A DNA stretch of 64,000 bases from CAZPXZ01 sp965219495 (GTDB lineage Bacteria; Pseudomonadota; Alphaproteobacteria; Rhodobacterales; CAZPXZ01): the NCBI GenBank assembly GCA_965219495.1, contig OZ244777.1, positions 3,658,001 through 3,722,000 of the forward strand, written 5' to 3'. Every line of letters begins with the position of its first letter. Positions within the stretch are counted from its first letter, which is position 1. A model generated the notes under the pieces. The model had not been told where the DNA came from and ran no database searches. It was given only the letters and a program-made list of their open reading frames with translations. A program made the position numbers and the translations under genes. Below, in pieces: positions 17,399 through 25,706 of this stretch.

Positions 17399-18307
17399 GT
17401 GCGCAGGTTGAGTGCCACCTCGCAAGGCCACCTCGCAATGCTGGTCTTCTCGGCGTTGATCGCCGGGTCGTTTAGCCTGGGCAGCCTCGTCGCGAACGAA
17501 GTGGCGCCTTCCGCCCTGAATGCGGTGCGATTTTGCCTCGCCGCGATCATAATTGGCGCGGTTGCGGCATTCGGCGGGGGAACGAGGCGCGAACACTTTC
17601 GCGCACCCTGGCGGTTCCTTGTTCTCGGCACGCTCTTCATCGGCTATTTCGTGATGATGTTCGAAGCACTGAAGACTGCGTCCCCCGTTTCGACAAGCGC
17701 GGTTCTCACCTTGGCGCCGTTGATGGCGGCGGGCTTCGGGTACTTGCTGTTGCGCCAGCTCACGACTCCCCGAATGGCCGTTGCGCTGCTGGTCGCGGCG
17801 GCGGGAGCGATCTGGGTCATCTTTCGCGCCGACCTGGCGGCGCTGATCGCGTTCGAAATTGGGTACGGCGAGATGGTGTTCTTTGGCGCCGCCGTTTGCC
17901 ATGCTTTATATACGCCCATGGTCCGGCGGCTCTATCGCGGCGAGCCGATGGCCGCTTTCAGCCTCGGGACTATTCTCGCCGGCCTGATCCTTCTCTGTAT
18001 CCTAGGGTTCCGCGAGATGCTTGCGACGGACTGGCTTTCGTTGCCGCCCATCGTCTGGATCGCAATTCTCTATCTTGCGGTCTTTGCCAGCGCCGTCTCG
18101 TTTCTCTTGTTGCAGTTTTCGTCCCTGCGGCTGCCGTCCGCGAAGGTCATGGCGTATACCTACCTGACGCCGAGTTTTGTGATCGTTTGGGAATTCGCGC
18201 TCGGACATCCGGCTTCGGAGATCCGGATCCTCCCGGGAATTGCGGCGACCGTGATCGCGCTCCTGATCCTTCTCAAGGACGAAGAAGCTGCCGGAACAGC
18301 CTCGTGA
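17399..18307 (+). CDS. EamA/DMT-family membrane transporter
   Basis: 302 residues with ten predicted membrane helices in two EamA repeats (for example MLVFSALIAGSFSLGSLVANE and LVLGTLFIGYFVMMFEALKT). Drug/metabolite transporters of this family usually export amino acids or metabolites. The start is taken at GTG 17399; an ATG at 17438 is possible but would cut into the first helix. It lies 24 bases after preA, so it is probably cotranscribed and may export a product such as a beta-amino acid; that role is inference. Its last 35 bases overlap the 3' end of the convergent rutR-like gene. Confidence 0.8.
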   Translation: MRRLSATSQGHLAMLVFSALIAGSFSLGSLVANEVAPSALNAVRFCLAAIIIGAVAAFGGGTRREHFRAPWRFLVLGTLFIGYFVMMFEALKTASPVSTSAVLTLAPLMAAGFGYLLLRQLTTPRMAVALLVAAAGAIWVIFRADLAALIAFEIGYGEMVFFGAAVCHALYTPMVRRLYRGEPMAAFSLGTILAGLILLCILGFREMLATDWLSLPPIVWIAILYLAVFASAVSFLLLQFSSLRLPSAKVMAYTYLTPSFVIVWEFALGHPASEIRILPGIAATVIALLILLKDEEAAGTAS

Positions 18308-18899
18308 GGTAGGCGCGGGCGTCCTCGAATCGGGTCTCGGCTCTCTTTTCTCCGAGCACCGATGTCACTTGCGCATCGAAGTCGGCATAGTGCTGGGTAG
18401 TCGCCCAGATCGAGAAAATCAGGTGGCGAGGGTCGATCGGCGCAATCCGGCCTTCGTCGATCCACTGTTGAATCACGTCCGCCTCACTGTCGACGAGATC
18501 CTTCAGGGGACCGGTGAGGTAGGAATGAATTACCGGTGCGCCCTGGAGTATTTCGTTCGCGAAGAGGCGGCTCTCCCGCGGAAAATCCCGGGCCATTTCG
18601 AGCTTGCGCAGGACATAGCGGACGATTTCTTCGGCAGGATCCCCGCCGGGGTCGAGCTTGCGTAGCGGCTCCAGCCAGGTGTCGAGCAACTGCTCGAGAA
18701 GGGCCGAATGCATCGCCTCCTTGCCGTCGAAATAGTAAAGCAGGTTCGGTTTCGAAAGGCCGGCGCGGGCGGCGATCTGGTCGATGGTGGATCCGCGGAA
18801 CCCATAGGTCGAGAACACCTCCAGGGCCGCGCCCAGGATCGCTTCGGTATTTTCCCGCTGGATGCGTGTCGGGTTCTTGGTCGCTGCTGCTCGCGCCAT
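18273..18899 (-). CDS. RutR-like TetR-family regulator of pyrimidine catabolism
   Basis: 208 residues from the ATG at 18899. Residues 15-65 are a TetR helix-turn-helix (FSTYGFRGSTIDQIAARAGL, then SKPNLLYYFDGKEAMHSALL). The C-terminal domain, ending YADFDAQVTSVLGEKR and FEDARAYL, matches the RutR/YcdC type. In E. coli RutR responds to uracil and thymine and regulates pyrimidine use. Here the gene is divergent from the amidohydrolase gene, with a RutR-like box between them, and convergent with the EamA gene, overlapping it by 35 bases. Confidence 0.85.
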   Translation of the reverse strand: MARAAATKNPTRIQRENTEAILGAALEVFSTYGFRGSTIDQIAARAGLSKPNLLYYFDGKEAMHSALLEQLLDTWLEPLRKLDPGGDPAEEIVRYVLRKLEMARDFPRESRLFANEILQGAPVIHSYLTGPLKDLVDSEADVIQQWIDEGRIAPIDPRHLIFSIWATTQHYADFDAQVTSVLGEKRAETRFEDARAYLTRLFRQLLRP

Positions 18900-18946
18900 T
18901 CTCGCTGTCCCGCTTGACCCCGCCAACCTGAATGTTAGTCTGAATC

Positions 18947-18962
18947 TTGACCAAAAGGTCAA
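18947..18962. promoter_or_regulatory. RutR-type operator box
   Basis: TTGACCAAAAGGTCAA has perfect TTGACC/GGTCAA arms around AAAA. The published E. coli RutR consensus is TTGACCA-NN-TGGTCAA, so it matches at all positions but one. It lies 48 bases upstream of the rutR-like start and 70 bases upstream of the amidohydrolase start, placed to control both divergent units. Confidence 0.8.
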
Positions 18963-19032
18963 ACACGATACCGATTATTCCGCGGTTGCGCGAGGCGCCG
19001 CAACGCGGACTTACAGGACGACGGAGGGGAAA

Positions 19033-20286
19033 ATGCCGGAACCTGCGGGCAATCTGAAGGTAAATGGCGAACGCCTCTGGTCCAGCATTATGGAGATGGC
19101 GAAAATCGGCCCTGGCGTTGCCGGCGGCAACAATCGGCAGACCCTGACCGATTCCGACGCGGAGGGCCGCGCGCTGTTTCAGGCGTGGTGCGAGGGGGCG
19201 GGCCTCGAAATGGGCCTGGACGGGATGGGCACGATGTTCGCCTACCGCCCGGGAACCGATCCCGACGCCTTGCCGGTTTACGCCGGAAGCCATCTCGATA
19301 CCCAGCCCACCGGCGGAAAATATGACGGCGTCCTGGGTGTCTTGGGTGCGCTTGAAATCGTGCGTTCCTTGGACGACCTCGCGATTTCCACGCGCCATCC
19401 GATCGTGATCGTCAACTGGACAAACGAAGAGGGCACCCGGTTTGCCCCGCCCATGCTCGCCTCGGGCGTGTTTGCGGGCATGCATACTTTGCAGTGGGCC
19501 TACGATCGCGAGGACGCGGAAGGCAAGCAGTTCGGCGATGAACTTCGCCGTATCGGCTGGCTCGGGAACGAAAAAGTAGGTGCGCGCAAGATGCATGCGT
19601 TTTTCGAATTGCATATTGAGCAGGGTCCCATTCTGGAAGTGGAAAGCAAGGACATCGGGGTGGTTACCCACGGGCAGGGCCTGAATTGGCTGCAAGTCAC
19701 GCTGACCGGGAGAGAGAGCCACACCGGTTCGACGCCGATGCCGATGCGCAGGAATGCCGGACTCGGGATGGCCCGGATCACCGAACTCGTTCACGAGATC
19801 GCCATGAGCGAACAGCCGGATGCAGTGGGAGCGGTCGGGCATTGCGACGTCTATCCGAACAGCCGCAACATCATTCCGGGGCGGACGGTGTTCACGGCGG
19901 ACTTCCGCACGCCGAGTTTCGAAACGCAGGAATCCATGGAAGCCCGGTTCCGCGAAGGCGCCCAGAGGATTGCACGCGAACTGGAAATCAAGATCGAGAT
20001 CGGGAAGGTGGGTCATTTCGACCCGGTGACGTTTGACGAGGATTGCGTGAAGACGGTGCGCCGGGCAGCCGCACGATTGGGCTACTCCCATCGCGACATT
20101 ATCTCGGGCGCCGGCCATGACGCCTGCTGGATCAACCGGGTGGCGCCGACCGCAATGATCATGTGCCCCTGCGTGGACGGACTTTCGCATAACGAAGCGG
20201 AGGAGATCTATCCGGAATGGGCCGAGGCGGGTGTGAACGTGCTCTTTCACGCCGTACTTGAAACAGCGGAGATCGTGGCGGATTAG
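19033..20286 (+). CDS. M20-family Zn-dependent N-carbamoyl-beta-alanine amidohydrolase (beta-ureidopropionase)
   Basis: 417 residues from the ATG at 19033, preceded by GGAGGGG; the frame is open further upstream without homology. Metal-binding motifs of the dinuclear hydantoinase/carbamoylase group are present: His87 in AGSHLDT, Asp98 in GGKYDG, the NEEGTRF glutamates near 132-133, ELHIEQGP, and SGAGHDACW near the C-terminus. The enzyme hydrolyses N-carbamoyl-beta-alanine or N-carbamoyl-beta-aminoisobutyrate to the beta-amino acid, CO2 and ammonia, the third step of the pathway. L-carbamoylase or allantoate amidohydrolase activity cannot be excluded from sequence. Dihydropyrimidinase follows after 34 bases. 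Confidence 0.88.
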   Translation: MPEPAGNLKVNGERLWSSIMEMAKIGPGVAGGNNRQTLTDSDAEGRALFQAWCEGAGLEMGLDGMGTMFAYRPGTDPDALPVYAGSHLDTQPTGGKYDGVLGVLGALEIVRSLDDLAISTRHPIVIVNWTNEEGTRFAPPMLASGVFAGMHTLQWAYDREDAEGKQFGDELRRIGWLGNEKVGARKMHAFFELHIEQGPILEVESKDIGVVTHGQGLNWLQVTLTGRESHTGSTPMPMRRNAGLGMARITELVHEIAMSEQPDAVGAVGHCDVYPNSRNIIPGRTVFTADFRTPSFETQESMEARFREGAQRIARELEIKIEIGKVGHFDPVTFDEDCVKTVRRAAARLGYSHRDIISGAGHDACWINRVAPTAMIMCPCVDGLSHNEAEEIYPEWAEAGVNVLFHAVLETAEIVAD

Positions 20287-20320
20287 GCCCTGCGGTAAGC
20301 GGAATTGAGGAGAGGAACCT

Positions 20321-21781
20321 ATGACCAGAGTCATCAAGGGCGGAACGGTCGTTACCGCCGATCGCACCTGGAAGGCCGACATCCTGATCGAAGGCGAGAA
20401 GATCCGGCAAATCGGCCAAGATCTGAAGGGAGACGAGGTGGTCGACGCAAATGGCGCATATGTCATTCCGGGAGGGATCGATCCGCACACGCATCTCGAG
20501 ATGCCTTTCATGGGCACCAACGCCGCCGAGACATTCGAGTCCGGCACCTGGGCAGCCGCCGCGGGAGGCACCACGATGCTGGTCGATTTCTGTCTGCCGG
20601 GCGAGGATGGGTCGATCGTCAATGCGATCAACGAGTGGCACCGGAAGTCGGCGCCGCAGATTTGCGCGGATGTCGGTTACCACATGGCGATTACCGGCTG
20701 GAATGAACAGGTGTTCAACGAGATGGCCGAAGCGGTGAATATGGGAATCAACTCGTTCAAGCACTTCATGGCGTACAAGGGTGCCCTGATGATCGAAGAC
20801 GACGAGATGTTCGCTTCCTTCAAGCGTTGCGCCGAACTGGGCGCGCTGCCGATGGTTCACGCCGAGAACGGGCATATCGTCGCCGAATTGCAGGCCAAGT
20901 ATATGGCGGCGGGAATCACCGGACCGGAAGGTCACGCCTACTCCCGGCCTCCCGAGGTGGAAGGCGAAGCCGCCAACCGCGCCATCATGATCGCGGACGC
21001 CGCGAATGTACCGCTCTATATCGTCCATGTTTCCTGCGAACAGGCGCACGAAGCAATCCGGCGGGCGCGGCAGAAGGGCATGCGGGTCTACGGCGAGCCG
21101 CTGGTCCAGTTCCTGACCCTCGACGAAAGCGAGTATTTCAACAAGGACTGGGAACACGCCGCCCGGCGCGTGATGTCGCCGCCATTCCGAAGCAAGGATC
21201 ACCAGGACGGCCTTTGGGCGGGACTGCAGGCGGGGTCGCTCCAGGTGGTGGCCACGGACCATGCCGCGTTCACCACCGAACAGAAGCATATGGGAGACGG
21301 TGACTTTACGAGGATCCCGAACGGCACCGGCGGATTGGAGGAACGCCTCGCCGTGCTGTGGACCACTGGCGTCGAAACCGGGCGCCTGACGCTGAACGAG
21401 TTCGTGGCGGTGACCTCTACCAACATCGCCAAGATCCTGAACATCTACCCCGGGAAGGGTGCTCTCGTCGAAGGCGCGGATGCCGATATCACGGTTTGGG
21501 ATCCGACGATTTCCAAGACCATTCACCCGTCGATCCAGAAATCCATCATCGATTACAACGTATTCGAAGGGTTCGAAGTCAGCGCGCAGGCGCGTCATAC
21601 GATTTCCCGCGGGGAAGTGATCTGGACTTACGGCAAGAACAGCCGGCCGCAACCGGGGCGCGGCAAATTCGTTCCGCGCCCGCCATTCCCCGCCGCCCAC
21701 GCGGCGCTTTCGAAGTGGAAGGAACTGAACCGTCCGAGAGGCATCGACCGCGATCCGCTGAACATTCCGGCCGGCATTTGA
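20321..21781 (+). CDS. Dihydropyrimidinase (D-hydantoinase)
   Basis: 486 residues, ATG at 20321 with GGAGAGGA upstream. It is an amidohydrolase-superfamily barrel: His56 and His58 in GIDPHTHLEM, the Lys153 expected to be carboxylated in FMAYKG, further histidine in LPMVHAENG, YIVHVS and the catalytic Asp in VATDHAAF. Length and motif order match dihydropyrimidinases. It opens dihydrouracil or dihydrothymine to the N-carbamoyl-beta-amino acid, step two of the pathway, between PreTA and the amidohydrolase encoded just upstream. Confidence 0.92.
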   Translation: MTRVIKGGTVVTADRTWKADILIEGEKIRQIGQDLKGDEVVDANGAYVIPGGIDPHTHLEMPFMGTNAAETFESGTWAAAAGGTTMLVDFCLPGEDGSIVNAINEWHRKSAPQICADVGYHMAITGWNEQVFNEMAEAVNMGINSFKHFMAYKGALMIEDDEMFASFKRCAELGALPMVHAENGHIVAELQAKYMAAGITGPEGHAYSRPPEVEGEAANRAIMIADAANVPLYIVHVSCEQAHEAIRRARQKGMRVYGEPLVQFLTLDESEYFNKDWEHAARRVMSPPFRSKDHQDGLWAGLQAGSLQVVATDHAAFTTEQKHMGDGDFTRIPNGTGGLEERLAVLWTTGVETGRLTLNEFVAVTSTNIAKILNIYPGKGALVEGADADITVWDPTISKTIHPSIQKSIIDYNVFEGFEVSAQARHTISRGEVIWTYGKNSRPQPGRGKFVPRPPFPAAHAALSKWKELNRPRGIDRDPLNIPAGI

Positions 21782-21875
21782 TGGAGGGGGAATCCGCCCG
21801 GTTGTGGACAGGAGTGGCCGTCGGCGGTGAGGCCGGGTTCGTGCGGAAAACCGGGTATGGAAGGCAGCCCAAATC

Positions 21876-22661
21876 GTGAACAGTAAGCCGGTAATCCGGG
21901 CGGAAGGGTTGGGGCTGACGTTCCAGACGGACGACGGCCCGATTCACGCGCTCACGAATGTCGACCTCAGCGTCGGCAAGGGTGAGTTTGTTTCCTTTAT
22001 CGGCCCCTCCGGATGCGGGAAGACCACGTTGCTTCGGGTCATCGCCGCACTCGAGCAGCCTACCGAAGGCGCGATCACCGTGAACGGCATGCCGCCCGAA
22101 GAAGCGCGGCAGGCACGCGCCTATGGGTACGTGTTCCAGGCGGCTGGCCTCTATCCGTGGCGGACGATCGAGCGCAATGTCCGGCTGCCGCTCGAAATCA
22201 TGGGATACAGCCGCGAGGAAATGGCCGAACGGGTACGCCGGGTGCTGGAGCTGGTGGAATTGACCGGGTTTGAAAAGCGATTCCCTTGGCAACTCTCCGG
22301 CGGGATGCAGCAACGGGCTTCGATCGCACGGGCGCTGGCCTTCGACGCCGACATCTTGCTCATGGACGAACCTTTCGGCGCCCTCGACGAGATCGTGCGG
22401 GATTACCTGAACGAGCAGCTTCTGGATCTCTGGCGGCGAACCGGCAAGACCATCGTGTTTGTCACGCATTCCATTCTGGAAGCGGTATACCTCTCGACCA
22501 GAATTGTGGTCATGTCTCCCCGCCCCGGGCGGATCACCGATGTAATTGAGAGCCCGCTTCCGCCGGAGCGCCCGCTGGACGTGCGTGCTTCCCCGGAGTT
22601 CATCGAAGTGGCGCAACGGGTGAGGGTAGGATTGCGCGCGGGTCACCGAGATGATGACTGA
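21876..22661 (+). CDS. ABC transporter ATP-binding protein, pyrimidine cluster
   Basis: 261 residues, GTG start at 21876. Walker A is GPSGCGKTT, the signature LSGGMQQRASIARALA, Walker B ILLMDEPFGALD, and the switch histidine lies in FVTHSILEA. It belongs to the nitrate/taurine/hydroxymethylpyrimidine importer group. It overlaps the first permease by 11 bases and is separated from dihydropyrimidinase by 94 bases, so it is probably in the same transcript. Confidence 0.9.
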   Translation: MNSKPVIRAEGLGLTFQTDDGPIHALTNVDLSVGKGEFVSFIGPSGCGKTTLLRVIAALEQPTEGAITVNGMPPEEARQARAYGYVFQAAGLYPWRTIERNVRLPLEIMGYSREEMAERVRRVLELVELTGFEKRFPWQLSGGMQQRASIARALAFDADILLMDEPFGALDEIVRDYLNEQLLDLWRRTGKTIVFVTHSILEAVYLSTRIVVMSPRPGRITDVIESPLPPERPLDVRASPEFIEVAQRVRVGLRAGHRDDD

Positions 22662-23565
22662 CGGCCGCGGAGCAGCAGCGGGCGCCCTGCCCGGGCGGAT
22701 CTGGCGGGTGGCGGGGCCGCTCGTCACCATTATCGGCGTGATACTCGTCGCCTGGTACGTTTTCGCCGTGATTCTGAATTCGACCTGGACTCTGGATCAG
22801 GCCGAGCGCGCCGGCGCATCGCCGGGGTTCCAGGAAATTCTGGTCGACACCATGCAACAGAATCGTCCAAAGCTTCCCGCTCCCCACCAGGTCGGCGTGG
22901 ACATGTGGGAGACGACCATCGAGAAGAAGATTACTTCGAAGCGCAGCCTGGTACTTCACTGCTGGATCACCCTCTCGACCACCTTGTTGGGATTCGCGCT
23001 TGGCACGGCTCTCGGCATCCTGCTTGCGGTCGGAATCGTGCATGACCGGGCGATGGATCTTGCGGTAATGCCATGGGTCATCGCGACTCAGACCATTCCC
23101 ATTCTGGCTGTCGCGCCGATGGTTGTGGTGGTCTTGAGCGCGCTTGGCGTAACCGGGCTGCTGCCGAAGGCGGTCATCTCCGCCTATTTGAGCTTCTTTC
23201 CCGTGGTGGTGGGAATGGTGAAGGGACTCCGGTCGCCTGATGCGATGCAAATGGACTTGCTGAAAACCTACAATGGCAGCCGGTGGCAGACGTTCTGGAA
23301 GCTTCGGGTGCCGGCCTCGCTTCCGTTCCTCTTTCCTTCGCTCAAGGTGGCGATTGCGGCGAGCCTCGTCGGCGCGATTGTCGCAGAGTTGCCGATCAAC
23401 CAGGAAGGTGGCCTGGGGGCCCGGTTGCTGAACGGCTCCTATTACGGGCAGACGGTGATGATCTGGTCGGCTCTCTTCGGCGCTGCGATCCTCGCCGCAA
23501 TTCTGATCGGGAGCGTTGGACTCGCCCAGAACCGCGTGCTCCGCAAGCTCGGATTTGTCCGATGA
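22651..23565 (+). CDS. ABC transporter permease 1, pyrimidine cluster
   Basis: 304 residues. One membrane helix near residue 20-40 is followed by a periplasmic loop of about 70 residues and then the five-helix permease core with the EAA loop GSRWQTFWKLRVPASLPFLF. It overlaps the next permease gene at ATGA (23562-23565). The two different permeases of the operon would form a heterodimer. Confidence 0.87.
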   Translation: MMTDGRGAAAGALPGRIWRVAGPLVTIIGVILVAWYVFAVILNSTWTLDQAERAGASPGFQEILVDTMQQNRPKLPAPHQVGVDMWETTIEKKITSKRSLVLHCWITLSTTLLGFALGTALGILLAVGIVHDRAMDLAVMPWVIATQTIPILAVAPMVVVVLSALGVTGLLPKAVISAYLSFFPVVVGMVKGLRSPDAMQMDLLKTYNGSRWQTFWKLRVPASLPFLFPSLKVAIAASLVGAIVAELPINQEGGLGARLLNGSYYGQTVMIWSALFGAAILAAILIGSVGLAQNRVLRKLGFVR

Positions 23566-24401
23566 TCGGCGTCATCGCCGTACTCCTGATCTGGGGCGGC
23601 GCCTGGCGCGCCAACATCATCATTGCACGGAGGTCGGCGTCGCGGCTGGCGAGGTTCGTGGTGCCGGTTCTGTTTGGGGCGACCATGTTCGTCCTCTGGG
23701 AAGGGTTGGTTTCCGGCCTCGGGGTTTCTCCGGTCATTCTTCCGGCTCCTACCGCGATCGCGGTGACGTTCTCAAATTCCCTTCACACGCTCTGGATTGA
23801 TTTTGTCCAGACGTTCATCAAGGCGGCGTTGTCCGGATACGCGGTCGGCTGCGGCGCAGCCGTCCTGACAGCGATTGCCGTGGACCGCTCACCTTTCCTG
23901 AAGCGGGGGCTCTTGCCGCTCGGCAATTTCGTGGCGGCGCTTCCCATTGTCGGGACAGCGCCTATTCTGGTCATGTGGTTCGGTTTCGACTGGCAGTCCA
24001 AGGCGGCGGTCGTAGTGGCGATGGTTTTCTTTCCCATGCTGGTGAATACCGTGCAGGGGCTTCAGGCCAGCGAGCCCATGCAGAGGGACCTGGTCAAGAC
24101 CTACAGCGCGACCTACTGGCAGACCTTGTTCGGGTTGCGCCTGCCCGCGGCAATGCCGTTTGTTTTCAACGGGATGAAGATTTGCACGACGCTGGCGTTG
24201 ATCGGCGCGATCGTCGCCGAGTTCTTCGGTTCGCCCATCAAGGGCATGGGTTTCCGGATTTCAACGGAGGTCGGGCGCCTCGCGCTGGACATGGTTTGGG
24301 CCGAGATCGCGGTGGCGGCCATAGCCGGTTGCGCATTCTACGGAGCGGTGGCAATTGTGGAGCGAACCGTCACGTTTTGGCATCCTTCGCAAAGGGGCTG
24401 A
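23562..24401 (+). CDS. ABC transporter permease 2, pyrimidine cluster
   Basis: 279 residues from the ATG that overlaps the preceding stop. About six membrane helices are present, with EAA loop SATYWQTLFGLRLPAAMPFV. Family membership is the same as for permease 1, though the sequences are clearly distinct. The binding-protein gene starts 55 bases later. Confidence 0.87.
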   Translation: MIGVIAVLLIWGGAWRANIIIARRSASRLARFVVPVLFGATMFVLWEGLVSGLGVSPVILPAPTAIAVTFSNSLHTLWIDFVQTFIKAALSGYAVGCGAAVLTAIAVDRSPFLKRGLLPLGNFVAALPIVGTAPILVMWFGFDWQSKAAVVVAMVFFPMLVNTVQGLQASEPMQRDLVKTYSATYWQTLFGLRLPAAMPFVFNGMKICTTLALIGAIVAEFFGSPIKGMGFRISTEVGRLALDMVWAEIAVAAIAGCAFYGAVAIVERTVTFWHPSQRG

Positions 24402-24456
24402 ATTCCTGGAATCAGCCGGCGAAATTCACGCGTTTTCAAAAGGAGGAGAACTGAAC

Positions 24457-25443
24457 ATGAAGAAGTACTTGGGTCCGATTGCCTTGCTTGCGCTGGCGGT
24501 CGGCATCGGAGCGGCGGAAGCCGCGGACAAGGTTGCATTGCAGCTGAAATGGGTAACGCAGGCACAATTTGCCGGATATTTCGTTGCCGACGAAAAAGGC
24601 TACTACGCGGACGAAGGGCTTGAAGTCGAAATCAAGCCAGGCGGTCCGGACGTGGCGCCGCCGCAGGTAATTGCGGGCGGCGGCGCGGACGTGATCATCG
24701 ACTGGATGCCTTCGGCGCTTGCGTCTCGGGAAAAGGGGCTTCCGCTGGTGAACATCGCGCAGCCCTTCAAGAGTTCCGGAATGATGCTCACTTGCCGGAA
24801 AGATACCGGCATCACTTCGCCCGAGGACTTTCGGGGCAAGACCCTCGGGGTCTGGTTCTTTGGTAACGAGTATCCATTCCTCAGCTGGATGAGCCAGCTC
24901 GGCATACCGACCGAAGGTGGAAGCGATGGCGTAACCGTGCTGAAGCAGGGCTTCAATGTCGACCCGCTTCTGAACAAGCAGGCCGACTGCATCTCGACCA
25001 TGACGTACAACGAGTACTGGCAGGTCATCGACGCCGGACTCGGCCCGGATGACCTGGTGGTTTTCAAGTACGAGGAACAGGGTGTTTCCACGCTCGAGGA
25101 CGGGCTCTACGTTCTTGAAGAAAGCCTGGACGATCCGGCATTTGTCGATCGCATGGTGCGTTTCGTTCGCGCCTCTATGCGGGGCTGGAAATATGCCGAG
25201 GAGAATCCGGACGAAGCCGCCGAAATCGTCCTGGATAACGATGCAACTGGAGCGCAGACCGAGCGGCACCAGAAGCGCATGATGGGTGAAATTGCCAAGC
25301 TCACGGCCGGTTCGAACGGTGCGCTTGACCCCGCCGATTATGAGCGGACCGTCGCGACGCTGCTCGCTGGCGGCTCCGACCCGGTCATCACGGCTGCCCC
25401 GGAGGGCGCCTGGAGCCATGCAGTCACCGATCAGGCGCTGTGA
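24457..25443 (+). CDS. NMT1/THI5-like ABC substrate-binding protein, pyrimidine cluster
   Basis: 328 residues from the ATG at 24457, preceded by AAGGAGG. A signal peptide (YLGPIALLALAVGIGAAEA) is followed by the family's start LKWVTQAQFAGYFVADEKGY, typical of proteins that bind pyrimidine thiamine precursors and related rings, and later DVIIDWMPSALASREKGLPL. In this locus it most likely binds uracil, thymine, dihydropyrimidine or a hydantoin. It closes the cluster and is followed by a strong hairpin. Confidence 0.85.
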   Translation: MKKYLGPIALLALAVGIGAAEAADKVALQLKWVTQAQFAGYFVADEKGYYADEGLEVEIKPGGPDVAPPQVIAGGGADVIIDWMPSALASREKGLPLVNIAQPFKSSGMMLTCRKDTGITSPEDFRGKTLGVWFFGNEYPFLSWMSQLGIPTEGGSDGVTVLKQGFNVDPLLNKQADCISTMTYNEYWQVIDAGLGPDDLVVFKYEEQGVSTLEDGLYVLEESLDDPAFVDRMVRFVRASMRGWKYAEENPDEAAEIVLDNDATGAQTERHQKRMMGEIAKLTAGSNGALDPADYERTVATLLAGGSDPVITAAPEGAWSHAVTDQAL

Positions 25444-25469
25444 TTCGGGAATCCGGGCATAGGAACGGC

Positions 25470-25500
25470 GCGCGCCCGGCATGTTCAATGCCGGGCGCGC
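25470..25500 (+). terminator. Strong hairpin after the pyrimidine cluster
   Basis: A perfect 13-bp stem, GCGCGCCCGGCAT (25470-25482) and its complement (25488-25500), with loop GTTCA. It lies 27 bases after the binding-protein stop. No clear T-run follows (TCATTTCG), so termination strength is uncertain, but position and symmetry fit a transcript end. Confidence 0.65.
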
Positions 25501-25706
25501 TCATTTCGCCACCGCCTCCCGACCGCGCCGAATCCCCGAGCGAGGGCGGCTGCAATTCGGGGAATTTTCTGGCGGCCGAACTTGTCGATCGCTGCAATTT
25601 GGGGTCCCGCGGGATTTGGCGAACCGCCGGTCGGGGGAAGGCGGGTTTCAGCAGGCCCCCGTCGCAAGCAGGCTGATCGGAGTCTTGAGGTCGGGAGTTG
25701 CAATCG

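Noticed and set aside
15590..17902. A 770-codon minus-strand open frame opposite preT and preA.
   Set aside because: It runs antisense across two well-identified genes and their intergenic gap; composition is His/Arg/Asp-rich without recognisable motifs.
18484..20631. A 715-codon minus-strand frame overlapping the rutR-like gene and the amidohydrolase.
   Set aside because: Antisense to the amidohydrolase and out of frame with the regulator; no homology, explained by high GC.
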